Source: an uncultured Burkholderiaceae bacterium (GTDB lineage Bacteria > Pseudomonadota > Gammaproteobacteria > Burkholderiales > Burkholderiaceae). From it: a stretch of DNA of 64,000 nt. The position numbers and the translations under genes were made by a program. Below, in pieces: positions 44,109 to 52,264 of this stretch. The notes beneath the pieces are model-generated. The model was not told where the DNA came from, made no database searches, and was given only the letters and a program-made list of their open reading frames with translations. The stretch lies in NCBI GenBank assembly GCA_937871985.1, contig CALMPB010000217.1:1-64000 (forward strand), written 5' to 3'. Positions within the stretch are counted from its first letter, which is position 1. The number at the start of each line of letters is the position of its first letter.

Positions 44109-45695
44109 CTACCAGACCCCGATTTTCATGAAGCCCAGGTTTTTCCAGCCTTCGGTCGTTTGTTCGACGGTGGCGTTGTCGATGGTGGTGCGGCGTTTAC
44201 GTTCCAGCAGCCAGTCGGCAAGCCGGTCTTTCATCAACCTACGCACAGCCTCATGTTTCGGGTTTTCGCCCAGGTCGTGGATTTCCTGGGGGTCGTTGCG
44301 CATGTCGAAAAGCTGCGGGCGAAAGCCCTGATAGTGGATGTATTTCCAGCGCGAGTCGCGCACCATCCAGGCATAGCATTCGTCGGGCTTGCGGTTCAGC
44401 AGGACACGCGCGTCGCGAAAGGCGTAGTCCAGTTCGCTGAACACGCAATCGCGCCAATCGTCGACCTGCTCGCCCTGCAGGATCGGCCGCAACGAGCGCC
44501 CCTCCAGCAAGTGGTCGGGAAGCGGCAGGCCCAGCGCATCCAGCATGGTGGGCAACACATCGACGCTTTCAACGAAGCGGCTTTCCGCCGTGCCCCGCGT
44601 GGCGTCCGCCGACTTCCTCGGGTCGACCACGATCAAAGGCACGCGAACCGCCTGTTCGTAGAACAGCTCTTTTTCGCCCAAGCCGTGATCGCCCAGTTGA
44701 TCGCCGTGATCGGCGCAAAAAACAATCAGCGTATCGTCCAGGCGGCCCAGGGCCTCGAGCTCGTTCATCAACCGGCCGATATGATCGTCGACTTCCTTGA
44801 TCAACCCCATGTAGGTCGGGCGCACGTGCCGCACGACCTCTTCCTTGCCGTAGCTGATGCAATCCTCGTGGGCTTCGCGGTACGCCCGCAGCACAGGATG
44901 CGGCGCAGCGGTTTCAGCCGCGGGTGAAATGATGGGGCCGGTATCGGCATCGCGATACATATCGTGATAGGGCTTGGGCGCCATCAAAGGCCAATGCGGC
45001 TTGATGTACGACAAGTGCAGCACCCAGGGCTGCTCGCCTTTCGCGCGGATGTACTCCAGGGCGCGATCCGTCATATAGGCCGTCTCGGAATGCCTGCGGT
45101 CGACGCGCGCCGGAAAATGGGCATTGCGCAGCAGCCATCCGCTGACGGCCTGCCCGTCCTGGTCCAGGGCGCCTATGGCGTAATCCGTCCAAGGGTCCGC
45201 GCTGTCGTAGCCCTGCTTGCGCAGATAGTCCGCGTACCCGCTTTCACTGCCCGGTCTGCTGTGACCGTCGTAGCGGTCCATTTCAGCAAAACCGCCGTGC
45301 AAGTAATGGCGGCCCAGCGAGCTATCGGCGTCCAGGCCAAACCGCTGCAGGCCGAGCTTGTCCGGGATGACGTGCGTCTTGCCCGCCAGCACCGCCTCCA
45401 AGCCAGCGCCCTTCAGGAAGTCGCCCAGCGTGTTCTGCACCACCGACAACGGCACGTAGTTCCAGGTGGCCCCATGGCTGCTTACGTAGCGCCCCGTGTA
45501 ATACGACATGCGCGAGGGCACGCAGCACGCGGACTGCACATAGGCCGCATCGAAGCGCACGCCCCGTTTCGCCAGGCCGTCGATATTCGGCGTATCAAGT
45601 ACGCGATGCCCATAGCAAGATAGATAATCCCAACGCAATTGGTCGCACATAATGAACAGCACATTGCGAACCCTATCCTGGTCGACCACAGTCAT
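44109..45695 (-). CDS. Sulfatase / phosphonate monoester hydrolase-type enzyme
   Basis: 528 aa from the ATG at 45695 (MTVVDQDRVRN), preferred because the ATG at 45722 lies inside a 20-bp palindrome with no ribosome site. The N-terminal metal Asp is in FIMCDQLRWD (Asp18). The formylglycine motif CVPSR starts at Cys58, so a modifying enzyme should convert that Cys. Late metal ligands are in VFCADHGDQLGDHG. It belongs to the alkaline phosphatase superfamily and hydrolyses sulfate esters or phosphonate/phosphate mono- or diesters; the active-site context SRMSYYTGRYVSSHG resembles the phosphonate monoester hydrolase subgroup. It is divergent from the LysR regulator at 45846. Confidence 0.85.
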   Translation of the reverse strand: MTVVDQDRVRNVLFIMCDQLRWDYLSCYGHRVLDTPNIDGLAKRGVRFDAAYVQSACCVPSRMSYYTGRYVSSHGATWNYVPLSVVQNTLGDFLKGAGLEAVLAGKTHVIPDKLGLQRFGLDADSSLGRHYLHGGFAEMDRYDGHSRPGSESGYADYLRKQGYDSADPWTDYAIGALDQDGQAVSGWLLRNAHFPARVDRRHSETAYMTDRALEYIRAKGEQPWVLHLSYIKPHWPLMAPKPYHDMYRDADTGPIISPAAETAAPHPVLRAYREAHEDCISYGKEEVVRHVRPTYMGLIKEVDDHIGRLMNELEALGRLDDTLIVFCADHGDQLGDHGLGEKELFYEQAVRVPLIVVDPRKSADATRGTAESRFVESVDVLPTMLDALGLPLPDHLLEGRSLRPILQGEQVDDWRDCVFSELDYAFRDARVLLNRKPDECYAWMVRDSRWKYIHYQGFRPQLFDMRNDPQEIHDLGENPKHEAVRRLMKDRLADWLLERKRRTTIDNATVEQTTEGWKNLGFMKIGVW

Positions 45696-45720
45696 CGCTA
45701 CTACCTTTTCCAAAGTTTCC

Positions 45721-45740
45721 ATTTGCCGCCGGCGGCAAAT
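45721..45740. promoter_or_regulatory. Perfect 20-bp palindrome between sulfatase and LysR genes
   Basis: The sequence ATTTGCCGCCGGCGGCAAAT is its own reverse complement. It lies 26 bases before the preferred sulfatase start and 106 bases before the lysR start, where a divergent LysR regulator would bind. It could also fold as a hairpin in the sulfatase leader. Confidence 0.5.
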
Positions 45741-45845
45741 CGCCTGCTGCTACTATGTCAGACATGGAAAAAGCGGGCTAATGAAAATTGCCGCGCTCCC
45801 GATAACCGTCACGTAATACAGCCCACACCCTCTCCGGAAAATGCC

Positions 45846-46808
45846 ATGGCACGATTAGACTGGTACATACGCGCCAACCTGCGGCCGCGTCACTTCCAAC
45901 TGCTGGTGGCCCTGGACGAGCTGCGCCATGTCGGCCGCGTCGCGGATTATCTGAACATCACCCAGCCAGCCGTCTCCAAATCGCTGAGCGAGCTCGAGCG
46001 CGGCCTGGAAGTAAGGCTGTTCGAGCGCGACCCCAAGGGCCTCATCCCCACCGCCTTCGGCGAGTGCCTGATCCGGTTTTCACGTTCGGTGCTGCGCGAG
46101 CTCAATACGACACGGGACGAATTGCGGCACCTGAAAGCCGGCACCACCGGAAGCATACGCATCGGCATGCTGCCCGTAGCGGCGCCCGCGCTGGTGCCGC
46201 GCAGCGTCATCCTCCTCAAGGAAGAGGCGCCCGCCACGACGGTCGTTCTGGTGGAAGGGAATTCAGACAGCCTCCTGCCCATGCTGCAGGAGGGCAAGAT
46301 CGACATCATCGTGGGCACCCTGCCAAGCGCGCCGCGGCACACGGGCCTTGAGTTCCAGCCGCTGCATCCGGGCGAGGCCATCGTCGCGGTATGCGGAACC
46401 CGAAACCCCTTGGCCGCCAAGAAGAAAGTCGCCGTGCAGGATCTGGCCGCCTACCCGCTGATCATCCCGCCGCCCGACGCCATCTTTCGCGAGCACGTCG
46501 ACGCCATCATGGATTATTTTGAAATGCCGCTGCCCGCGGGCGCCATAGAATCGGGCTCGATGACCGCGTCCAACACCTTCATCCGCGATGCCAACGCCAT
46601 CAGCTTTTATTCGCAGCACCTGGCCCAGCACTACTCGCGCGTCAGCGGCATCAGAATCCTGCCGCTGAAAATGCCCGCTGCCATCCTCACGGCGCCCATC
46701 GGCGTCATCTGGCCCAAGCACGTCGAAATGCTGGCCTCGACCAGGCTGTTGATAGAAAAGCTGGCCGAAGTGATCGATTCGGTATTCGATGCCGAGGTCG
46801 AAAGCTAG
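45846..46808 (+). CDS. LysR-family transcriptional regulator
   Basis: 320 aa from the ATG at 45846; an earlier in-frame start at 45639 would run back through the divergent promoter. The winged helix-turn-helix is at about 10-70 (LDELRHVGRVADYLNITQPAVSKSLSELE). The effector-binding domain starts near SIRIGMLPVAAPALVPRSV, of the GbpR/PBP2 type. The likely target is the divergent sulfatase gene. The inducer is unknown. Confidence 0.9.
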   Translation: MARLDWYIRANLRPRHFQLLVALDELRHVGRVADYLNITQPAVSKSLSELERGLEVRLFERDPKGLIPTAFGECLIRFSRSVLRELNTTRDELRHLKAGTTGSIRIGMLPVAAPALVPRSVILLKEEAPATTVVLVEGNSDSLLPMLQEGKIDIIVGTLPSAPRHTGLEFQPLHPGEAIVAVCGTRNPLAAKKKVAVQDLAAYPLIIPPPDAIFREHVDAIMDYFEMPLPAGAIESGSMTASNTFIRDANAISFYSQHLAQHYSRVSGIRILPLKMPAAILTAPIGVIWPKHVEMLASTRLLIEKLAEVIDSVFDAEVES

Positions 46809-46855
46809 CTAGCCGCCATGCAAAATGCCGTGCACTGGCGGCCGGCTCGCCGTCC

Positions 46856-47836
46856 TTAAAGAGGATCCTCGGGACGGGCCATGCGTCCGGCGGGAACCTT
46901 ATCCGCAGCCAGGTATGGCTGCAAGGCGCCCTGCAGGGTTTTCGGGCTGTTGGTCATGATGCCGCGCACGCCCAGGGAAAGATAGGTGTTCATCGGGTTG
47001 GGTTTGTCCAGCGTCCAGATGTAGTTGAACTGAACCCGGCCCTGCTTTTCGGCCGCTACGCCGGTCTTGAATACCTTCTCGTAATTGCCGTCAAAATTGG
47101 CCGAAATACCGTTGCCGTATGCCACCCTGCCCGGTGCATATTCATTCAGCAGCTCGATGGCGCTGAGCGCAAATTCCTCCTTATTGCCGTTTTCGTCGAT
47201 GCTGAAGTAAATGCGGTTCGCATAGGGCGTCGAGCGCGCGGCCTGGGCCGCGGCCATGATGTAGGCATGGAATTTTTCCTTGTCGACGCCGACAATCACC
47301 TTGCCTTTGTAGCCTTTGCCAAACAAATCCTTGACCAAGGCGGCAATGACATTGCGCCCCGCCGCGGCGCGCGCCGCCTGGCTTGCGGCCACGCTGCCGC
47401 CGACCTTGCTGTCGACGATGAACAGGGCGATCGAGGATTTGGTGGCAAGGGTATTCATGAAACCGCGCGCGGTTTCATTGACCAGGCAGGCATCCTTCCC
47501 CGACTTGACGGTCTCCGTTTTCGGAAAATCGGGATCGGGCTTGTAAGTGGGGCTGACCTTCATCATCTGGACGCAGATATCCGTTTCGTTCCATGCATAC
47601 CACCCTGTCGGGAACTGGCACTCGCATATCGTGCCATGCTGGAACTTGAGAACCTCGCCATTATCGGTAAAACGCAGATCGGCCTCGATGCCATTGGCGC
47701 CATTGCTCACGGCCCAATCGATGTACTTGGAATGATTGACCGCATGAGCAATGTTGTAATAAAGCACGTCGGCCTGGGCCGCGGTGGCAAAGAGCGACAA
47801 CGGCAGGAGGCAGGCGATCAGGAATTGTCGAAACAT
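46856..47836 (-). CDS. Secreted GDPD-like phospholipase, sphingomyelinase D/PLD-like
   Basis: 326 aa from the ATG at 47836, which gives a clean signal peptide (LIACLLPLSLFATAAQA); in-frame ATGs at 47866 and 47881 are alternatives. The mature protein has AHAVN (His31), GIEADLRF (Glu51, Asp53) and QHGTICEC (His67, Cys71/73). In spider-venom sphingomyelinase D the corresponding residues are His12, Glu32, Asp34 and His47, so spacings of 20, 22 and 36 here compare with 20, 22 and 35. The metal site and both catalytic His are therefore conserved. Family enzymes cleave the head group of sphingomyelin or lysophospholipids. It is probably in an operon with the propeller lipoprotein upstream (gap about 54 bases). 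The substrate is inferred only. Confidence 0.75.
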   Translation of the reverse strand: MFRQFLIACLLPLSLFATAAQADVLYYNIAHAVNHSKYIDWAVSNGANGIEADLRFTDNGEVLKFQHGTICECQFPTGWYAWNETDICVQMMKVSPTYKPDPDFPKTETVKSGKDACLVNETARGFMNTLATKSSIALFIVDSKVGGSVAASQAARAAAGRNVIAALVKDLFGKGYKGKVIVGVDKEKFHAYIMAAAQAARSTPYANRIYFSIDENGNKEEFALSAIELLNEYAPGRVAYGNGISANFDGNYEKVFKTGVAAEKQGRVQFNYIWTLDKPNPMNTYLSLGVRGIMTNSPKTLQGALQPYLAADKVPAGRMARPEDPL

Positions 47837-47890
47837 GTTCAGGGCTTTATGGAATGTCGGATGCATGGGGGATGAATACATATTGAGTTG

Positions 47891-49030
47891 CTATTGCGCC
47901 AGAAAGCGGGTGGCGATGCAGTTATCGGCCAGACTGCCGTCCGCCTTGATGCCGCAGCCATAGACGCTGTCGTTGTACAGGCTGGTAATGAACATGGCCG
48001 GGGATGCGGCGCTGTCGCTCAACACGAAATCGCTGGTGACGGCGAAGCCCTCTATGCCGTAGGGCGTGCAATCGGCAAAGTCGGCGCCGCCCCCCGTCAG
48101 CTTGCAATGCGTGATGGTGCTGCTGCGGGCATTGGCAACGTAGACATTGGCGCCGGCGGTGTCGGCGGCAATCTTCAGGATGCCGGCGAAGCGCTTCTCG
48201 CTGTCGCCATCGATCGCATGGCAGGACGACAGCGAAGCATCGTTTCCGATGCTGCAGATCGCCACACTGTCGTCGAGATTGCCGATATAGGCATACTTGC
48301 CGTCGGGGGAAAATGCGATCGTGGTGGGCGCCGTGAACGTGCCGTCGTTCTGGGCCTGGCAGGTGCTGGGCATGCCGTTGGGCGCAAGCGTGCAGGCGGT
48401 TACTTCGGACTTGGTTTCGCCGTTCAGGAAATACGCATGGGTGCCGTAGGCGCCCGATACCAGTCCTATCGAAACCGGCGTGTCCAGCGTTCCATTGGCA
48501 TCGGTGGGCACGCAACTGCTGAAGGTGCCGTCGCCGGCAATAGAGCAGACGGTCACGGTATTGTCTTCGTTGGCGACATAGGCCATTGTGCCGCCTGCAT
48601 TCAGGGCCAGGAATTCCGGGTCTTTGAAGGTGTCTCCGCCGGTGGCGGGCGCACACGATGAAATCGGACCGCCGGCGCCATTGCATACGAGTATGGAGTC
48701 GGCATCGTCCTGCAAAAAGTACATCGAGCCGGTGCGCGCATTCACCACCATCTGGTGCACGACGTCGGCGCCGTTCAGCTCCTGGTTTTCGCAGGCGGAA
48801 AGATCGCCGGAAGCGCCGATTTGGCAACTCGTAAGCGTGTCGTCCTCGCTGAGGATGCGCAGCAGGCTTTCCGAAGCGCCAGCGACTTTTTGAATGGCCA
48901 GGTTCTTGGGCCGATAGAATGCGTCCGTGCTTTCCGTGGAGGCATTATTGCCCGAGCTTCCGTCATCCGAACATCCCACAAGGGACAAGGCCGACGCGAG
49001 AACTACCAATGCGGTAACAACTTTTTTCAT
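47891..49030 (-). CDS. Seven-bladed beta-propeller lipoprotein with a Cys pair in each blade
   Basis: 379 aa. It is a lipoprotein (lipobox LVGC, Cys20) followed by a Ser/Asn-rich linker. Then come seven repeats of 45-50 residues, each with two Cys separated by 9-11 residues (for example CSIAGDGTFSSC, CTLAPNGMPSTC, CSIGNDASLSSC). Each repeat also has a YVANEDNTVTVC-type strand, as in YVTN/lactonase-type propellers. One disulfide per blade would stabilise a secreted propeller. It precedes the sphingomyelinase-D-like gene on the same strand and may serve it as a surface partner. No enzyme motif is recognised. Confidence 0.75.
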   Translation of the reverse strand: MKKVVTALVVLASALSLVGCSDDGSSGNNASTESTDAFYRPKNLAIQKVAGASESLLRILSEDDTLTSCQIGASGDLSACENQELNGADVVHQMVVNARTGSMYFLQDDADSILVCNGAGGPISSCAPATGGDTFKDPEFLALNAGGTMAYVANEDNTVTVCSIAGDGTFSSCVPTDANGTLDTPVSIGLVSGAYGTHAYFLNGETKSEVTACTLAPNGMPSTCQAQNDGTFTAPTTIAFSPDGKYAYIGNLDDSVAICSIGNDASLSSCHAIDGDSEKRFAGILKIAADTAGANVYVANARSSTITHCKLTGGGADFADCTPYGIEGFAVTSDFVLSDSAASPAMFITSLYNDSVYGCGIKADGSLADNCIATRFLAQ

Positions 49031-49228
49031 GGGTGGGGGAATTTTTTCTGATAAGGGATATAGGAAAATGACACACCATCAACGCAACCTCTGCGGCATG
49101 GGCCTGCCCAGGCTGCGCGAGGCATTGTATACACGAAGTAATACTTATTTCATATGGAAATATAATTGTGTCTGAAAGACATATGGATGACAAGAAGCTT
49201 AATGAGCGTTCATCCGCCGACGCGGCAA

Positions 49229-49244
49229 AGCGGGTGATGGGAAT
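49229..49244 (+). repeat. Distal attachment-site-like copy of the tRNA-Gly 3' end
   Basis: AGCGGGTGATGGGAAT, identical to 57388-57403 inside tRNA-Gly. It lies in a non-coding stretch (49031-49316) that otherwise shows nothing recognisable. Confidence 0.7.
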
Positions 49245-49316
49245 GGTATCTAGCGCCCAACCCGCTGATTGAATTAGACTCAGTCACTGCCTCAAACCTC
49301 CAAGGGTTGCGCTACC

Positions 49317-50339
49317 ATGAAGAAAATCGGGTTTCTTTCCTTCGGCCACTGGACACCGTCGCCTCAATCGCAAACGCGCTCCGCCTCGGACACGCTCTTG
49401 CAATCCATAGATCTTGCCGTAGCCGCTGAAGAACTCGGGCTGGATGGCGCGTATTTTCGCGTCCATCACTTCGCGCGCCAGCTCTCTTCGCCGTTTCCGC
49501 TGCTTGCCGCGGTGGGCGCCAGAACACGACGCATCGAAATAGGCACGGCGGTGATCGACATGCGTTACGAAAACCCTCTCTACATGATCGAGGATGCGAG
49601 CGCGGCCGATCTCATCGCGGGCGGACGCCTCCAATTAGGAATCAGCCGGGGTTCGCCGGAGCAGGTGATCGACGGCTGGCGCTATTTCGGGTTCCAGCCC
49701 GCTGAAGGGCAAACCGACGCGGACATGGGGCGCCAGCACGCCGAAGTCTTTCTCAAGCTGCTGCAAGGCGAAGGCTTTGCGCAGCCGAGCCCTCGCCCCA
49801 TGTTCCCCAACCCGCCAGGCCTCTTGCGTCTCGAACCGCTGTCGGAAGGGTTGCGTGAGAGAATCTGGTGGGGGGCAGCCTCCAACGCAACGGCTGTCTG
49901 GGCGGCGAAGCTGGGCATGAACCTGCAAAGCTCGACCCTGAAAAATGATGAAACCGGCGAAGCGTTCCACGTCCAGCAAGCGGCGCAAATCCGGGCATAC
50001 AAGGCCGCCTGGAAAGAGGCCGGCCACGCGCGGGAGCCGCGGGTCTCGGTCAGCCGCAGTATTTTCGCGCTGATGGACGACCGGGACCGGGCCTACTTTG
50101 GCCGCTCGGAAGAAAACACCGACCAAGTCGGCTTCATCGACGACAAGACACGGGCGGTGTTCGGCCGCAGCTACGCCGCCGAACCGGACAAACTCATCGA
50201 GCAGTTGAAGAAGGACGAGGCCATCGCCGAAGCCGACACACTTCTGCTGACCGTGCCGAACCAACTCGGCGTGGACTACAACGCGCATGTGATCGAGGCA
50301 ATCCTGACCCACGTGGCCCCAGCGCTCGGCTGGCGATGA
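49317..50339 (+). CDS. LLM-class flavin-dependent oxidoreductase (luciferase-like)
   Basis: 340 aa. It is a bacterial luciferase-like TIM barrel: LAVAAEELGLDGAYFRVHHF near the N-terminus, RIEIGTAVIDMRYENPLYMIEDAS, and LIAGGRLQLGISRGSPE. It uses reduced flavin (FMN or F420-type) to oxidise an unknown substrate. An AGGG lies about 10 bases upstream of the ATG. It is the first gene inside the putative island and is convergent with the DUF72 gene. Confidence 0.85.
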   Translation: MKKIGFLSFGHWTPSPQSQTRSASDTLLQSIDLAVAAEELGLDGAYFRVHHFARQLSSPFPLLAAVGARTRRIEIGTAVIDMRYENPLYMIEDASAADLIAGGRLQLGISRGSPEQVIDGWRYFGFQPAEGQTDADMGRQHAEVFLKLLQGEGFAQPSPRPMFPNPPGLLRLEPLSEGLRERIWWGAASNATAVWAAKLGMNLQSSTLKNDETGEAFHVQQAAQIRAYKAAWKEAGHAREPRVSVSRSIFALMDDRDRAYFGRSEENTDQVGFIDDKTRAVFGRSYAAEPDKLIEQLKKDEAIAEADTLLLTVPNQLGVDYNAHVIEAILTHVAPALGWR

Positions 50340-50362
50340 CGAAGACCTCAACAGCGTAGGCC

Positions 50363-51418
50363 CTACTCCGCAACGGCCTGGGCGAGTTTCTGAATGGACA
50401 GCGGTGCGCAACCCTCGGCATCGTTGCTGACCGTCACGTAGGCCGGCTGGCCCGCGCCCGTGATCCCGCGGATCGTACGCGCCAGCACCGTGCGAGTAGG
50501 AATGTCTTCGCTGAGAATGGCATTGAACGGGTCGTGCTTTTTCTGCGCGTCGGCATAACCATACGCGCCGAAAATACGGTTCAGGTTCCACCGGCAGACC
50601 AGCGGCCCCGGCCATAGCGCGCGCAGCATCGGCAGTTGCTCTTCGATCGGCGGCATCTTGCCATGCAGACCCAGACAGAAAGTGGCCCCATGCGCCTTGA
50701 GCGTGTCAACCAGCGCCTGACCCAGTAGTTCCGGGTCCCGCACTTCCACCGCGACGATCACGGCGCCATGCTCGGACAAAGCCTCCCGGACAGCCGCCAG
50801 CATGCGGTCCAGTTTCTCAAACAGCGATGCGGAGCGACTCAGCCACCCCAAAGGCAGAGGGCTCAGTTGGAACACCAGAACACCGAGCTTGACGCCCAGG
50901 CCTTCGAGCGCCGGCCGCACAAATTCCTGGACGGCCAGCGACGGATCGAGGAAAACCGGATTGGCCTCGCGCGCCCTGCCGTCTTCACCGCGCACCTGGG
51001 CGTCGGTAATTCTGGCGGGACATTTGACGACGAAACGGAAGCCGTCATCGACCTGCCCCGCATAAGCGGCATACTGGCTTGCCGTCAACGGGCGCCAGAA
51101 AGTGCGATCCACACAAACCGTGCGCAAAAGCGGATGCTGATGGTAGGCGCCAAGACCATGCTTCGACAGCGTACTCGAATCGTATTCGCCGCCCCAGACC
51201 AGCCCTTCCCAGCCCGGGTATGACCAGGTAGAGACGCCAAAACGCAGCGGCGCCGGAAGCCGCCGCGCGAGCACGCGCCATTCCTGCGCCGCAGGAGCGG
51301 GAAGCACCTTGGCCATGCTCCGGAAGACAGAAAACTCCGGATCCGCACGAGAGGCCGCATGGTTCGAGGAGTTGGCCGGAGGCTGGAGAAGCTCATCTCC
51401 GAAAAGATCGTCTTGCAT
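50363..51418 (-). CDS. DUF72 (YecE-like) protein
   Basis: 351 aa from the ATG at 51418 (MQDDLFGDELLQPP); the frame extends upstream to 51469 but without a good site. The DUF72 TIM-barrel-like core is recognised by RFGVSTWSYPGWEGLVW, TVCVDRTFWRPLTASQYAAYA, FRFVVKCPARIT, and the C-terminal half YVTVSNDAEGCAPLSI. The function of DUF72 proteins is not established. It is divergent from the hipB-like gene. Confidence 0.8.
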   Translation of the reverse strand: MQDDLFGDELLQPPANSSNHAASRADPEFSVFRSMAKVLPAPAAQEWRVLARRLPAPLRFGVSTWSYPGWEGLVWGGEYDSSTLSKHGLGAYHQHPLLRTVCVDRTFWRPLTASQYAAYAGQVDDGFRFVVKCPARITDAQVRGEDGRAREANPVFLDPSLAVQEFVRPALEGLGVKLGVLVFQLSPLPLGWLSRSASLFEKLDRMLAAVREALSEHGAVIVAVEVRDPELLGQALVDTLKAHGATFCLGLHGKMPPIEEQLPMLRALWPGPLVCRWNLNRIFGAYGYADAQKKHDPFNAILSEDIPTRTVLARTIRGITGAGQPAYVTVSNDAEGCAPLSIQKLAQAVAE

Positions 51419-51522
51419 ACTTGATTTATAAGAATTAATCCCCGCTCGTAGAGCAGGGATAGGCCACATTTTGTACCAGTTTCGCGCTCATTGGCAAGTT
51501 CTAGCCACACGCCTATATTTTT

Positions 51523-51562
51523 GCTATTATGGACAAAAATTATATTTTTTGACTTTAATAGC
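51523..51562. promoter_or_regulatory. Inverted repeat upstream of the hipB-like gene, candidate autoregulatory operator
   Basis: GCTATTA (51523-51529) and TAATAGC (51556-51562) flank a very AT-rich stretch that ends 4 bases before the hipB-like ATG. HipB-type antitoxins repress their own operons through such inverted repeats. The AT-rich stretch is also the likely divergent promoter for the DUF72 gene. Confidence 0.4.
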
Positions 51563-51566
51563 GAAC

Positions 51567-51920
51567 ATGCCCCGTAAGCCCCCTACCGTCTTTCCACAAG
51601 AGCAGCGCCTGCTCTCCGAGCTGGGTGAACGGCTGCGCCTTGCTCGCAAGAGACGCAAGCTGAGCAACGCGGTGGTGGCGCAACGCGCAGGCGTGTCCAG
51701 AACCACCGTATACAAAGTCGAGGCCGGCGACCCAGGCGCTACCTTGGGAGCCTATATTCGAGTGCTGGCCGTGCTGGGCCTTGAAGGCGATCTCAATCTG
51801 TTGGCAGCCGACGACCGGATCGGGCGCAAGCTGCAGGACTTGGCGCTGGAGCCGTCACCAGATGCCAGGCGCCGAAAAGCCACCTCTTTATCGACTCAGA
51901 ATCGCGAGGGGTCTGTATGA
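51567..51920 (+). CDS. XRE-family (HipB-like) antitoxin/regulator
   Basis: 117 aa from the ATG at 51567. The helix-turn-helix is RLARKRRKLSNAVVAQRAGVSRTTVYKVEAG (about residues 22-52), followed by a dimerisation helix region. Its stop overlaps the ATG of the hipA remnant (ATGA at 51917-51920), the classical hipBA arrangement. With the toxin gone it is an orphan antitoxin, perhaps still regulating its own or neighbouring promoters. Confidence 0.8.
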   Translation: MPRKPPTVFPQEQRLLSELGERLRLARKRRKLSNAVVAQRAGVSRTTVYKVEAGDPGATLGAYIRVLAVLGLEGDLNLLAADDRIGRKLQDLALEPSPDARRRKATSLSTQNREGSV

Positions 51921-52194
51921 CCAGGCAGGACAACGCCCTGGAAGTCATGCAGAGCATATCTTGAATATCGACGATATCGATAATCGGCCAAGCCTGACGA
52001 CGGTTCTCAGCACGGCTGCGTTCTACGGGCTTGGTGTCGACCGTGCTCGACAGGTGGTGGAAGAAGTTGCAACTGTGGTTGATGGATGGCAGGACGCGGC
52101 ACACAGAACTGGCATCGCAAGCGCAGACATTAATCTGACAGCGGGTGCTTTCTCGGCCCATGTGGAGTTTCGCTTAATCGTAGGCCGGTCTTGA
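51917..52194 (+). pseudogene. hipA-like toxin gene with large internal deletion
   Basis: The ATG at 51917 opens MTRQDNALEVMQSIS and stops, which looks like the first residues of a HipA toxin. From about 51945, in another frame, comes HILNIDDIDNRPSL, then TTVLSTAAFYGLG and VVDGWQDAAHRTGIASADI, which resembles the end of a HipA-family kinase. About 300 codons, including the whole kinase core, are missing, so no active toxin can be made. Confidence 0.65.
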
Positions 52195-52264
52195 AACTTG
52201 CCTAAATGACAGCAAGCACGATGGTGGGAAATGATATTGGTACATAGCCACGCATCTGTATTGG

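Noticed and set aside
45695..45722. Sulfatase start at the ATG at 45722
   Set aside because: That ATG lies in a perfect 20-bp palindrome and has no ribosome site; the ATG at 45695 has an AAGG-type site. The upstream start cannot be fully excluded.
51917..52194. hipA broken only by a sequencing frameshift
   Set aside because: About 300 codons are missing, not one or two bases, so a simple indel error cannot explain it.
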